From Paenibacillus xylanexedens (lineage in GTDB: Bacteria > Bacillota > Bacilli > Paenibacillales > Paenibacillaceae): DNA of 64,000 nt. Positions 44,028 through 54,177 of the stretch are shown here, one piece after another. Position 1 is the first letter of the stretch; every line of letters begins with the position of its first letter. Where the stretch lies: the NCBI RefSeq assembly GCF_007676705.1, contig NZ_VEBF01000003.1, forward strand, positions 682,001 through 746,000. Direction: 5' to 3'. Both the position numbers and the translations under genes were made by a program. The notes under the pieces are model-generated. The model saw nothing but the letters and a program-made list of their open reading frames with translations. It had not been told where the DNA came from and did not search any database.

Positions 44028-46445
44028 CTATGGCTGCATCAGATGACGATTCAGGAATTTCTCAATCGCACGGTACAGATCAAGCTGATTCTCGACGTTT
44101 GCGAAGCCATGACCTTCATTGGTCTTTAACATATACGGTACATCGACTCCACGTTTGCGTAATGCTTCAACGATCTGATCAGACTCGGCTTGTTTGACAC
44201 GTGGATCATTAGCGCCCTGAACCACGAATAATGGAGCCTTCATCTGATCGATATGGAATAGTGGTGAAATCGCCGTTAACAGTTCTTTATCTTTCTCGGG
44301 ATCTCCTACACGTTCATAGAACATGCTGCGCTCCGACTCCCAGTAAGGTGGCAGTGAGTCCAAAAGGGTGAAAATATTGGAAGGACCCACATAGCTAATT
44401 CCTGCAGCATAGACATCCGGTGTGAATGCCAGTCCCGCTAGAGCAGCATATCCGCCGTAGGATCCACCATAGATCGCTACGCGCTTCGGATCAACCGTTC
44501 CCTCTTCAACCAGCCAGTTCACGCCGTCTGTGAGGTCATTCTGCATGGCTTTGCCCCACTCTTTATTACCTGCATCCAGGAATTCTTTGCCGTATCCTGT
44601 GGAACCGCGGAAATTCACCTGTAGTACGGCATAGCCACGGCTTGCAAGGAATTGAACCTCAGGATTGAAGCCCCATGAATCACGAGCCCAAGGGCCACCA
44701 TGTGGAACAACAACCAGCGGCAAATTGAAAGCTTCCGCTCCTTGAGGAAGTGTCAGATAACCATGAAGAGTTAGACCATCGCGTGACTCATACGTAATGG
44801 GCTTCATGTCCGACATTTTGCTCTCATCAATCCAAGGTGCGGCATCAGCCAGTTTATCAAATTTGCCTGCTTTGGAATCATAGAAATAATACGTGCCCAT
44901 CGATTTGTCGTTATAGGCTACAAACAGTACCTGGCCTTCCTCGCTTATGCTGCTGATACTAACTTCCTTACCTGGCACTTTCGCTTTGATATCCTGCATT
45001 AACGTTTTGAACTCTTGATCAAAGAATTCATAATTCACTTTATCTGTCTCATATACAGCAGCAAGAATGGTCCCCTTATCTTTGGAAGGGATGAAGCTGC
45101 TGACATCTACATCTTTATTTTCATAGATTGTTTTGGTTACCTTCTTGCTGCTTGGACTGTATTCTACAATGGCCGTTTTGTCCCGCTCCAAGTTGGAAAC
45201 CGCATAGATACTTTTGTTGTCATACGTGAACATCACTGGAGCAAAAGTTTCCCCGAGTTTTGTCGTCAGCAGTGGCTCGAACTTCTGATCCTCTGACTCC
45301 CGATACAGTAACGAAGACACATTACCATCACTGGACACAGCCACACGAATTTTCCCCTCATGGTCTGTTAGCCAGCCCGTAATATTGCCAGGATTCTCTG
45401 CCGCAAGCACAGCCTCTCCCGTCTTAATGTTAATACGGTACACATCAAAGATTCTCGGATCACGCTTATTCATGCCTACCAGAATCTCATCCGGAATATT
45501 CTCAAGCGGGTCTACCAGAATGGCTCTTGTGTTAGGGTACGGCGTCAGATCCTTGCTGTTCTTACCATCGATATCCGTGACATATATATGGTAATTTTCA
45601 TCCCCTGCCTTATCTTGTACATAGAGCAACTTGTCATTGGTTGCCCACGCAAATCCTGCGATATTGCGTTCTGTTTCGTTCGTAATGCGTACAGGTTTAT
45701 CCTGACCGTTTGCGGTAACTACGATATTCATGCGGTTATTCCACGGCTCCAGGTAAGCGAGGTGTTTACCATCCGGTGACATCTGGAACCCTGCCTGTGC
45801 AGGCTGTTTGAAGAAGTCCTCCAGCGGTGTAAGGCCCTCTGACTTCACATCCAGCCCGAGTGCGAGATACAGCGCATCCGCGAATTCACCATGAGTCACC
45901 GATTGTTTGGCATTAAATGCGCTACCTTCGATAATAAAATGCTGTTTAACCCGTGCAGCGTCATTTGCATGAACAGCTGGAATCTGATCGGCATCACTGT
46001 ATACTACCTGGATTCCATTATCCTTCAGTTCGAATGCACGCGTGAACAACGATGCCATCTGTGCACGTGTAAGCGGAGCATCCGGAGCATAGCCTTTGGC
46101 CTTCCCTTGAATGAGCCCACCTTGCTTCAGGGCGTAGATCGCAGGCGCAGCTTCATTCTCGGGCAAAACGTCTGCAAAACCTGTAAGTGACGTAGGCGTA
46201 TCCAATTGAAGTACACGTTGAAGAATGATCGCTGCCTCTGCACGAGTGATTGGAGTCGTTAATTCTGTGATTTCATCTATGTATCCCAGTTGCTGTAATG
46301 TCTGTGTTGCCTTGGAAGCTATGGCTTCCGAGACAGCAGCTGTAGGTTTCACGGCTTCTGCAGCCTGCACGGCTGGTTGAATCAGAGCAATAGACATAGC
46401 CATGGTAAGGGTAAGTGCATATACCTTTTTGCTAATTGCGTTCAA
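44028..46445 (-). CDS. SLH-anchored S9 family (acylaminoacyl-type) peptidase
   Basis: An 805-residue secreted protein with a signal peptide (about 1-29), then about two to three SLH repeats (about 45-210), a beta-propeller (about 220-540; repeated QMSPDGKHLAYLEPWNNRMN-type blades), and a C-terminal alpha/beta hydrolase with nucleophile GGSYGGYAA, Asp in QGANDPRV and His in NEGHGF. It probably cleaves short peptides at the cell surface. The start is a TTG 7 nt after GGAGG. Joining N-terminal SLH repeats to an S9 peptidase is uncommon. Confidence 0.9.
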   Translation of the reverse strand: MNAISKKVYALTLTMAMSIALIQPAVQAAEAVKPTAAVSEAIASKATQTLQQLGYIDEITELTTPITRAEAAIILQRVLQLDTPTSLTGFADVLPENEAAPAIYALKQGGLIQGKAKGYAPDAPLTRAQMASLFTRAFELKDNGIQVVYSDADQIPAVHANDAARVKQHFIIEGSAFNAKQSVTHGEFADALYLALGLDVKSEGLTPLEDFFKQPAQAGFQMSPDGKHLAYLEPWNNRMNIVVTANGQDKPVRITNETERNIAGFAWATNDKLLYVQDKAGDENYHIYVTDIDGKNSKDLTPYPNTRAILVDPLENIPDEILVGMNKRDPRIFDVYRINIKTGEAVLAAENPGNITGWLTDHEGKIRVAVSSDGNVSSLLYRESEDQKFEPLLTTKLGETFAPVMFTYDNKSIYAVSNLERDKTAIVEYSPSSKKVTKTIYENKDVDVSSFIPSKDKGTILAAVYETDKVNYEFFDQEFKTLMQDIKAKVPGKEVSISSISEEGQVLFVAYNDKSMGTYYFYDSKAGKFDKLADAAPWIDESKMSDMKPITYESRDGLTLHGYLTLPQGAEAFNLPLVVVPHGGPWARDSWGFNPEVQFLASRGYAVLQVNFRGSTGYGKEFLDAGNKEWGKAMQNDLTDGVNWLVEEGTVDPKRVAIYGGSYGGYAALAGLAFTPDVYAAGISYVGPSNIFTLLDSLPPYWESERSMFYERVGDPEKDKELLTAISPLFHIDQMKAPLFVVQGANDPRVKQAESDQIVEALRKRGVDVPYMLKTNEGHGFANVENQLDLYRAIEKFLNRHLMQP

Positions 46446-46566
46446 AGAATTTCCTCCTTTAATGTGAATTACAGAATAATATGGAATTATACGTAAGTCA
46501 TTTTACCATGATTAACCACAAGTTAACAGCGAGAAGAGTCTCTTAGATGATATTCATGTTCACCCG

Positions 46567-47457
46567 TTATTTTGAACCGGAAAATCCATAATTGAACAGC
46601 TTCCGTGTCTCGATAAAACGACCTTCACGAGTTTCCGTTCCAAATACAACTGAAATCAGCCTTTTTCCATCACGTTCAGCTGTCCCAACAAAATGATATC
46701 CGGAATCTTCATCATACCCGGTCTTCAATCCGTCATTCCCATCGTAAGCATACGGCCCACCAATGGAGGACAACATCCAGTTCGTGTTGCTCATGTACAT
46801 TCCTTTTTGATGCATTGATACTTGCATCTGACTGGAGATTCTTAAGATCTCGGGATGGTTATTCAACAGATATCGCGCAAGCTTGCATGCATCAATAGCC
46901 GTCATCAAGGTCTGCCCTTGTATTTCCGTCGGACGGTTAGGACCGAGCAGCTTTTCACTGAGGCCCGTTGAATTCGTGAATTGTGTATCTTCAGACAGTC
47001 CGATCTGAGTTGCCTTCCGATTCATCTGATGAACAAAATTCTGCTCTGTACCACTAATATGTTCTGCAAGAGCAACCGCTGCATCGTTTGCTGAATAGAC
47101 AGCTACGACCTGGAACAACTCCTGAACGGTGAATTGCTCCCCTTGCTTCAAGGTCAATTGACTGCCACCCACGGAACTGGCATATAGACTCACATTAACA
47201 AGATCGTCCCACCTTATATCTCCATTAATCACGGCTTCCATCACAAGTAGTTCTGTCATCAACTTACTGACGCCTGCTGGAGCAATCTCTCGGGAGCCAT
47301 TAAAATCCATTAAGACCTGTTCGGAGTTCATATCCATTAATACAGCAGATTCAGCTTTAATTCCCGGTTTGCCTACCAGCATGTCCGGTTTCACACCCAA
47401 ATATATAATGAGCAGTAGAGCCAGCAGCATACCTGCACGTTTCCACCATTTTTTCAT
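46567..47457 (-). CDS. D-alanyl-D-alanine carboxypeptidase-like protein lacking the active serine
   Basis: A 296-residue PBP5/DacA-type protein (peptidase S11) with an N-terminal membrane/signal helix (about 8-24). The SxN motif (SAN, 122-124) and KTG motif (245-247) are intact. The SxxK motif reads PAGVSK, so the nucleophile position 62 is Gly (codon GGC at 47272-47274), one base from a Ser AGC codon. As read it should not form the acyl enzyme; it may be a pseudoenzyme binding peptidoglycan. The usual C-terminal PBP5 beta domain is absent, giving a short protein. Confidence 0.88.
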   Translation of the reverse strand: MKKWWKRAGMLLALLLIIYLGVKPDMLVGKPGIKAESAVLMDMNSEQVLMDFNGSREIAPAGVSKLMTELLVMEAVINGDIRWDDLVNVSLYASSVGGSQLTLKQGEQFTVQELFQVVAVYSANDAAVALAEHISGTEQNFVHQMNRKATQIGLSEDTQFTNSTGLSEKLLGPNRPTEIQGQTLMTAIDACKLARYLLNNHPEILRISSQMQVSMHQKGMYMSNTNWMLSSIGGPYAYDGNDGLKTGYDEDSGYHFVGTAERDGKRLISVVFGTETREGRFIETRKLFNYGFSGSK

Positions 47458-47551
47458 AAGATGATCACCTCTTACCTATATAGACGAAGTGAAGAGGCAT
47501 TTTGTCTGCACTTTTTTGAAAAAAGTTAAATTTTTTTTATTTTTTGGTTAC

Positions 47552-47605
47552 AAAAAAAACATGGACCCCATACACCTATGCCAGAGTGTACAGAATCCAT
47601 GTTTT
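47552..47605 (-). terminator. Terminator of the opp operon
   Basis: AAAACATGGA (47556-47565) / TCCATGTTTT (47596-47605) with T8 on the minus strand. The rest of 47458-47760 shows no gene. Confidence 0.75.
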
Positions 47606-47760
47606 TAAAGACACGTTTGTTCATTCTCCCAAGAGAATTCTTTGCTATAATCTAGCAACCGACATCTTAAAGGACCCCAATCCTTAATCGGTGTTAAGCT
47701 GTTTCAGGTAACCTTTTCTTCCAATTTGGACACTTAGAGATAGATGCCAACTTAGAAGGA

Positions 47761-49587
47761 TTACTCAGCTACAACTGCTTTGTCTGCATTAACTTGCAGG
47801 TCGCTCAGGTAAACGCCTGTTCCATCACCAATCGCATAGTTCATTACACGTTTGTTAACCGGTGCCACCACTGCACGATACAGTGTAGGGAATACAGGAA
47901 CTTCATCTACCATGTACTGCTGCCATTGATTGTAGATTTCTTTACGCTTGTCTACATCAAATGCCTCAGCAGAGATACCTTGTGCCAGCAATTTGTCATT
48001 CTCTTCGCTGGAGAATCTGGAGAAGTTGTAGAGTGCATCGCGGCCATACAGACCAGATGGATCTACGTCAATACCAACGCCCCATGCTGCTTGATACACA
48101 TCAATGTTCGGATCATCTTTACCTGTGTTACCTACACGGTCATAGAAGCTGTTGAACTCAACCATTTCAAGGTTTACTTTCAAACCAATAGCTGCCCATG
48201 ATTGAACGTAGTAACGTGCCAATGGTTCAGCAGTGTCGCCACCAGTCATAGACACAAAGTTAATTTCCAGTGGTGTTCCATCCGGATTGGTACGGAATTC
48301 ACCATCCAGTTTGTAACCAGCTTCTTCAAGCAATGCTTTCGCTGCTTCTGGATCATACTTTACACCAGGATTACTGGAATCATGAAATTCTGGGTGAGAT
48401 GGTGGAATCAGGGTTGTTGCATTCCAACGCAGGCCATTATAGAAACGTTTACCTACTTGGTCATTATCTACAGCCATCCACATTGCTTTACGCAAGTTTT
48501 TGTCGCCCATTTTTGCTTCGGCATTACTTACAACTTTTCCGTTCTCTTCATCCCACGTACCCAGTTTGAAACCGATGTACGTATAAGCACGATCGATTGT
48601 GCCCAGGAATTCTACGTTGGACAGGTTAGCATTGTCTTTGTATTGATCTGTCGGGAATGCATCTACGAGATCTACCCCGCCAGATTTCAGTTCTTGAACA
48701 ACCGTTGTCGGGTTGATAACTTTCAGAGTTACACTATCCAGTTTTGGAGCTCCACGCCAGTAGTCATCGTTTTTAACAAAAGTTACAGACTCACCTGGAG
48801 TGATAACATCTACTTTAAATGGACCAAAACCAATTGGTTTTTCACGTACTTCTTTGGAAGAAGACATTTTGGCTACATCCATATCTCCGAAGATATGTTT
48901 AGCCAGTGGATACGTCCATACGCCACCTGTCAGAAGGGACGGAGTAGATTCTTTATACGTAATGCTGATTTGTTTGTCGCTCAGCACTTTAATACCAGAG
49001 ATTGTTTTTGCTTTTCCAGCATGATACTCGTCCATACCTACGACACTAGTGAAGTTGGAGTCGTAACGTGGACCATCATACGCTTTGTTACCGATTACTT
49101 CATAAGCAAATTGCAGATCTTCAGCCGTTACCGGCTTGCCATCATGCCAGTTCACATTGTCACGAATGGTCAGTGTGAACGTTTTGCCATCTTCAGATGT
49201 CTCATATGTTGCTGCACCATCGTTAGTGTACACATAGTCTTTATCCCAAGTTAGCAAGCCTTCATCAAACCATTGAAGAACCTGAACATCCGGGTTACCG
49301 GAATAGAAATTGTAGTTCAGTGTACCTTCAAAAGCAGTATCCGATACAAGTCCGAATGTAATCGATCCGCCCTCGATCGCAGTTCCTTCATTCGTTTTGA
49401 CATTGTTGAAGTCTTCAATGGAGTAAACGCCCTCTTCATTAGCAGGTTTTTCCTCTGTTTTTCCCTCTTCTGTGTTTGTAGCTGGAGCTGGAGTAGCTGC
49501 TTCTTTCTCCGAGCATGCTGCGAGCACCAATACAAAGACCAGCATCATCGTGAAAAATAGTCCCCGTGAAAATAATCCCTTTTTCAT
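47761..49587 (-). CDS. oppA: Oligopeptide ABC transporter substrate-binding lipoprotein
   Basis: A 608-residue family 5 binding protein. Signal peptide with lipobox LAAC-S, a Thr/Glu/Ala-rich linker, then the typical DGKTFTLTIRDNVNWHDGKP and GFGPFKVD segments. It captures peptides (or nickel/other family 5 ligands) for the adjacent permease. The start is ATG at codon 25 of the longest frame, after GGGAGGAAAGG; the longer frame overlaps oppC. It is last in the operon. Confidence 0.92.
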   Translation of the reverse strand: MKKGLFSRGLFFTMMLVFVLVLAACSEKEAATPAPATNTEEGKTEEKPANEEGVYSIEDFNNVKTNEGTAIEGGSITFGLVSDTAFEGTLNYNFYSGNPDVQVLQWFDEGLLTWDKDYVYTNDGAATYETSEDGKTFTLTIRDNVNWHDGKPVTAEDLQFAYEVIGNKAYDGPRYDSNFTSVVGMDEYHAGKAKTISGIKVLSDKQISITYKESTPSLLTGGVWTYPLAKHIFGDMDVAKMSSSKEVREKPIGFGPFKVDVITPGESVTFVKNDDYWRGAPKLDSVTLKVINPTTVVQELKSGGVDLVDAFPTDQYKDNANLSNVEFLGTIDRAYTYIGFKLGTWDEENGKVVSNAEAKMGDKNLRKAMWMAVDNDQVGKRFYNGLRWNATTLIPPSHPEFHDSSNPGVKYDPEAAKALLEEAGYKLDGEFRTNPDGTPLEINFVSMTGGDTAEPLARYYVQSWAAIGLKVNLEMVEFNSFYDRVGNTGKDDPNIDVYQAAWGVGIDVDPSGLYGRDALYNFSRFSSEENDKLLAQGISAEAFDVDKRKEIYNQWQQYMVDEVPVFPTLYRAVVAPVNKRVMNYAIGDGTGVYLSDLQVNADKAVVAE

Positions 49588-49606
49588 GAACCTTTCCTCC
49601 CTTTTC

Positions 49607-50512
49607 TTAACCTCTTCTTTGTCTTGCATCAGTCGCACGCTTGAGGGCTTGTCCGACATTATTTATACTCAACATCAGTACCAGGATCAGTACCGATGCG
49701 GGTAGCCATATCCACCATCTAGATTCCAGGGTTTGCGGATTTTGAGCATAGCTTACGAGTGTTCCAAGACTAGGTGTGCTTTCGGGAAAACCAAATCCCA
49801 GGAAAGATAACCCTGATTCGAGGCCAATGTTGGCAGCGAGATTCAATGTCATCGTTACGATGATGATGGAGCTCAGATTCGGAAGAACCTGTGAGAGCAT
49901 AATCTTCAAATGAGAAGAGCCCAATGTTTTTGAAGCTTTTACATAGTCCAGTTCCCGTTCCTGTAATGCTTTGGAGCGAATCAACCTGGCAATACCCATC
50001 CAGAGAAATGCCGTCATGATTAGAGAGAACGAGATGATATTGTATTTCGGTACTGCTGTAACAAACGCGATAACAATCATCAACATCGGAAGGATCATGA
50101 AGAAATCAACAACACGCATGAAGAGGTTGTCAATCATTCCACCGAAATAACCGGATAAAAGGCCAATTAAGATACCTATGAAGCCAGTCATTAACGTAAC
50201 GATAATCCCAATGGTCAGCGAGTTACGTGTACCGATGACCAGTTGGCCGAATACATCTCGGCCTCCATAGTCCGTTCCAAGCCAATATTGCGCAGAAGGC
50301 GGTTCATATAAGGCAAACAGATCCACGCGTACGATATCATCCTGATTCAGAATGAGCGACGTGCCATATACCAGTAACATGACCAAGCCCAAGAAAATGA
50401 GCGAGATTAGTGCCACCTTATCTCTGACAAGCTCCCGCCATACAATACTCAAGCTGGAGGGGCTTTTATCAACTTTTTGTGAAGTTACAACTACCTCGTT
50501 GGCCTTGCTCAT
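49607..50512 (-). CDS. oppC: Oligopeptide ABC transporter permease OppC
   Basis: A 301-residue permease with six membrane helices, an N-terminal OppC-type extension and WLGTDYGGRDVFGQL, plus the ATPase-coupling EAA loop (ELDYVKASKTLGSSHLKIML...LPN). It pairs with OppB to form the channel. It starts 29 bp after the oppB stop. Confidence 0.92.
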   Translation of the reverse strand: MSKANEVVVTSQKVDKSPSSLSIVWRELVRDKVALISLIFLGLVMLLVYGTSLILNQDDIVRVDLFALYEPPSAQYWLGTDYGGRDVFGQLVIGTRNSLTIGIIVTLMTGFIGILIGLLSGYFGGMIDNLFMRVVDFFMILPMLMIVIAFVTAVPKYNIISFSLIMTAFLWMGIARLIRSKALQERELDYVKASKTLGSSHLKIMLSQVLPNLSSIIIVTMTLNLAANIGLESGLSFLGFGFPESTPSLGTLVSYAQNPQTLESRWWIWLPASVLILVLMLSINNVGQALKRATDARQRRG

Positions 50513-50541
50513 CTTGTTTTCACCCCGAAATCTTCAAGTTC

Positions 50542-51504
50542 TTACTTGATCCGTATACGTGGATCTACAATTCCTAGAATTATGTCAGACAGCAATGCCC
50601 CGAGTATGGAAGCTACGCCATATAACAATACGAGTGCAGTCACAACGCTGAAATCACGCAATGAGATGGAACTCAGGAACAACTGCCCCATACCTGGATA
50701 ACTGAATATGCTTTCGATAAATACCGTACCTCCGATAAGTCCTGTAATCTCATATCCGAAGAATGCGGCGATAGGTAGTAGCGAGTTTCTTAAGATATGT
50801 CTGTTATAGATCCGGGATTCCGAGGCACCCTTAGCTCTCGCTGTAATAACGAATTCCTTATGTTTGATATCAATGATTTCACTACGCAAATATTGAACGG
50901 TAGATACCGTTGTAATCAATGCCATGGATAGTGCCGGTAATAACAGATGATAGAACTTACTCATTACGTAGCTGAAGGTGCCCGGTGTAAGTCCAGGTGC
51001 AACACTTCCGCCTGTCGGGAACCAACCAAAGTGAAAACCGAAGATCCATACCATCACCAATGCGAAGATGAACAATGGTGCAGCAAAGCCCAGGTAAGTG
51101 TAGCCTGTGATCAACCGGTCAGACCAGGTATCGTTGTAACGACCACTGATGATCCCCAGTGGGATCGCGATCAGGTACGTCAGTACAAGTGTCGCAAGTG
51201 CAAGCCAGAATGTGTTTGCTACACGCTGACCAATCAGGTCAGTAACTGGCATTTTGAAACGGAAGGATTGTCCAAAATTACCTTGTATGGCATTTTTGAT
51301 CCAGTCCCAATATTGCACGTACCAAGGATTATTCAATCCCAGTCTCTCTCGCTGGGCTTCCAATGCTTTGGGATCAACGCTTGGATCAAGCAGTCCGGTT
51401 AGAGCATCCCCCGGCATGGCCTTGGCCATCAGAAAGACCAAAAGACTAAGTAAAAAGATCTGAGGGATCATTATGATAATTCTGCGTACTATCGTTTTCC
51501 ACAT
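50542..51504 (-). CDS. oppB: Oligopeptide ABC transporter permease OppB
   Basis: A 320-residue permease with six membrane helices and the start MWKTIVRRIIIMIPQIFLLS. The EAA-type loop ITARAKGASESRIYNRHILRN and the LIGGTVFIESIFSYPGMG segment are diagnostic of the DppB/OppB family. It lies 7 bp behind oppF. Confidence 0.92.
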   Translation of the reverse strand: MWKTIVRRIIIMIPQIFLLSLLVFLMAKAMPGDALTGLLDPSVDPKALEAQRERLGLNNPWYVQYWDWIKNAIQGNFGQSFRFKMPVTDLIGQRVANTFWLALATLVLTYLIAIPLGIISGRYNDTWSDRLITGYTYLGFAAPLFIFALVMVWIFGFHFGWFPTGGSVAPGLTPGTFSYVMSKFYHLLLPALSMALITTVSTVQYLRSEIIDIKHKEFVITARAKGASESRIYNRHILRNSLLPIAAFFGYEITGLIGGTVFIESIFSYPGMGQLFLSSISLRDFSVVTALVLLYGVASILGALLSDIILGIVDPRIRIK

Positions 51505-51511
51505 ATGGCCT

Positions 51512-52444
51512 TCAACCTTTCTGAGGTAGAGCTACTCGGTGAGTATCGGAAATGGATTGGAGCGAGTATGCAAGCCCTTCCTCATCAAAGAAATTTCGGT
51601 ATGAATGTTCATACTCGGATTTGACCTGTTGACGGAAGGCTACCATTTCCTCTCGTTTGGTTGGGTCCATATCCGGAATGGCTGCAATAAGACGTTTGGT
51701 ATAGATGTGTTGCGGATTCTCAAAAATATCATTCGTTGTGCCCTGTTCCACATATCGACCTTTATACATAATTCCAATCTCATCACACATATGGCGGATG
51801 ATGCCCAGATCGTGACTGATGAACAGATATGTCAGATTCAGTTCTTTTTGAATTTCCTGCATGAAGTTGAGTACCTGGGCCTGTACGGATACATCCAGTG
51901 CAGATACAGGTTCATCAGCGATAATTAGCTTCGGCTTTAGTGCAATAGCCCGTGCAATGCCAATCCGCTGACGTTGTCCCCCTGAGAATTCATGCGGATA
52001 CTTGTAGATTGATTCTGGACTAAGGCCCACCTTTTCAAGTAATTCTCTTACTTGTCTTTTCTCCTCGGTAGCCGTCAGACGCTCGTAGTTTCGAAATGGC
52101 TCAGCGATGATATCAATAACCCGCTTCTTGGGATTCAGTGATGAATACGGATCTTGAAAGATCATTTGTACATCCCGCTGAAGCTGCCTGTTCTTCCGTC
52201 GCTCTGTAGCCAGATTCTGACCGTTAAACAGGATCTTTCCGTCAGTGACATGATTTAGCCCAATAATGGCTCTGCCTGTTGTCGTCTTGCCCGAACCGGA
52301 TTCACCAACCAAACCATAGGTCTGTCCTTGTTCAATGGAAAAGCTAACATCATCAACAGCCTTTACACTGCCAATTTCCCGTTTGAGCAATCCACCGCGA
52401 ATCGGAAAGTGTATCTTGAGTCCTTCTACTTCGAGTAATGCCAT
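51512..52444 (-). CDS. oppF: Oligopeptide ABC transporter ATPase OppF
   Basis: A 310-residue ATPase: Walker A GESGSGKTTTGRAI, signature FSGGQRQRIGIARAI, Walker B LIIADEPVSALDVS, switch His in LFISHDLG, and the peptide-transporter C-terminal zone. The longest frame adds 66 residues that overlap oppD and are not family-like. The ATG at 52444 with GAGGAGGAATAA is the start, 4 bp after the oppD stop. Confidence 0.93.
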   Translation of the reverse strand: MALLEVEGLKIHFPIRGGLLKREIGSVKAVDDVSFSIEQGQTYGLVGESGSGKTTTGRAIIGLNHVTDGKILFNGQNLATERRKNRQLQRDVQMIFQDPYSSLNPKKRVIDIIAEPFRNYERLTATEEKRQVRELLEKVGLSPESIYKYPHEFSGGQRQRIGIARAIALKPKLIIADEPVSALDVSVQAQVLNFMQEIQKELNLTYLFISHDLGIIRHMCDEIGIMYKGRYVEQGTTNDIFENPQHIYTKRLIAAIPDMDPTKREEMVAFRQQVKSEYEHSYRNFFDEEGLAYSLQSISDTHRVALPQKG

Positions 52445-52448
52445 TATG

Positions 52449-53447
52449 TTATTCCTCCTCAGCTTGGTCAGGGAAATGAAAGTGCTGGTAACAGGTACAA
52501 CGTACATAGTGACCTGGTGCAATTTCATGCATCTGTGGGTTCTCTTCATGAGCCGAATCACTAATCCATGGAATTCGGGCCTTGAATCGGCACCCTTTGC
52601 GAGGAAGATTTTTGAGTGAAGGCACGATGCCTTGGATAACATGCAATTTGGATCTTTCTTCAGATAGGGTAGGGATAGAGTTCAACAGTGAACGTGTATA
52701 CGGATGCTTCGCATCATTCATCAACGTGAAGATATCTGCGATTTCAACAATTTCACCTGCATACATAACTGCCACACGATCTGCCATCTCAGCCACAACA
52801 CCCAGATCATGTGTAATCAGAATAATGCCTGCGTTAATCTCATTCTTCAGATCACGGATCAGTTCCAGAATCTGTAGTTGAATCGTAACGTCAAGCGCCG
52901 TCGTGGGTTCATCGGCTATAAGTAGTTCCGGTTTGTTGGCAATCGCGATGGCGATGACAATTCTCTGTCTCATACCACCAGATAATTCGTGGGGATACTG
53001 CTTGTATATTTGTTCGGGACGTGGAATCCCTACCTGATTCAATAAGTGAATAACCTTTTCTCTCTTCTCTCTGGAAGAAAGCTTGGACTGATGAAGTGTG
53101 AGGATCTCTTCAATCTGTTCACCAATAATCATTAGAGGATTTAGTGCGGACAATGGGTCCTGAAAAATCATGCCCATTTCTTTACCGCGTAGCTTATTCA
53201 ACTTGTTTGGGGAGATGTTGGCAATGTCCTGGCCTTTATAGAGAATCTGGCCTTCAATTTTTGCTTTGTTATGCAAACCCATAAGAGAGAATGCAAAAGC
53301 ACTTTTACCTGACCCGGATTCGCCTACAATGGCCAACACTTCATTTTTCTTCACCGTTAGGTTAACGTGATCCACTGCTGCGTAATAGTCATCTTCAATT
53401 CTGAATGATGTTGTTAGATTTCTGACTTCCAATAGCTCTGTATTCAA
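52449..53447 (-). CDS. oppD: Oligopeptide ABC transporter ATPase OppD
   Basis: A 332-residue ATPase with Walker A GESGSGKSAFAFS, signature LSGGMRQRIVIAIAI, Walker B LLIADEPTTALDVT and switch ILITHDLG. The C-terminal Cys pattern (KGCRFKARIPW ... VRCTCYQ) is a variant of the oligopeptide-ATPase C-terminal cysteine motif that can carry an iron-sulphur cluster. The start is uncertain: a TTG after AGGGTG (53447) is preferred, a GTG at 53456 is possible. First gene of the operon, so the order is D-F-B-C-A. Confidence 0.92.
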   Translation of the reverse strand: MNTELLEVRNLTTSFRIEDDYYAAVDHVNLTVKKNEVLAIVGESGSGKSAFAFSLMGLHNKAKIEGQILYKGQDIANISPNKLNKLRGKEMGMIFQDPLSALNPLMIIGEQIEEILTLHQSKLSSREKREKVIHLLNQVGIPRPEQIYKQYPHELSGGMRQRIVIAIAIANKPELLIADEPTTALDVTIQLQILELIRDLKNEINAGIILITHDLGVVAEMADRVAVMYAGEIVEIADIFTLMNDAKHPYTRSLLNSIPTLSEERSKLHVIQGIVPSLKNLPRKGCRFKARIPWISDSAHEENPQMHEIAPGHYVRCTCYQHFHFPDQAEEE

Positions 53448-53637
53448 ATCAATCACCCTAACCCCATAATTTCCGTAGATTGTGTTCGTGTGTAGAAGAA
53501 TGCATCTTCTGCATATTTCCAAGTTCTTGAAGATAACGAACAATAGCTTATACAAAATACCAAATCTTTAGGAGAATCACGTTTAAGAGACGTCTATTTA
53601 GACCATTGGTCAATTAATGTTGATAATTCCTAGCGGA

Positions 53638-53666
53638 ATTATAATGGAAAATAATTAATGTAATCA
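53638..53666 (-). promoter_or_regulatory. Candidate opp operon promoter
   Basis: On the minus strand TGATTA, 17-nt spacer, perfect TATAAT (53638-53643). The remaining AT-rich stretch to 54110 holds no gene or structure I can support. Confidence 0.45.
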
Positions 53667-54110
53667 TACGTGTAATTTTAGCTAACGTCAATGCTTATTT
53701 TGAGATTTTTGGTATAAATGTTTTCTATACTACAGATTTGGATGTTAGTAATGTTATAAAGGCATTTGGCAAGGGGTTTGAGAGATCTTATCCTACTTTT
53801 AGCTGGGAGGTATATATAATCAATTGATCCTTCCAACGTATACCTAACATAATAATTACATCATATGTATAAGTATATGTTGAAATGAGTAGTAGAAATC
53901 TCTAAATCAATGTGAGGTGAATGTTATATGTTTTAGTGTTAACTATTCTAGAACAATAGCTCAACGCTTTTCATGTGGAGTCCTTAATCTTACATTGGAT
54001 ATAATTAGTGCCACCAAAGTAGAAAATCTAGTTATTATAGTATAGTTTCATTTATTTGCTTATGTAAAGACCAAATTGTAATCTTTTATCATTTATTTTA
54101 CAAAAGAAAG

Positions 54111-54140
54111 AAAAAAGCCCTGCAAAATGCAGAGCTTTTC
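54111..54140 (-). terminator. Terminator of the M15 peptidase gene
   Basis: AAAGCCCTGCA/TGCAGAGCTTT stem with 3-nt loop and a T6 run on the minus strand. Confidence 0.85.
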
Positions 54141-54177
54141 TAATATTTATTCATATTAGTGTATATATAATACCTCT

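Noticed and set aside
48202..49254. A 350-codon plus-strand frame opposite oppA
   Set aside because: It is the antisense of a clear family 5 binding protein, with cysteine- and aromatic-rich composition and no ribosome site; a shadow frame.
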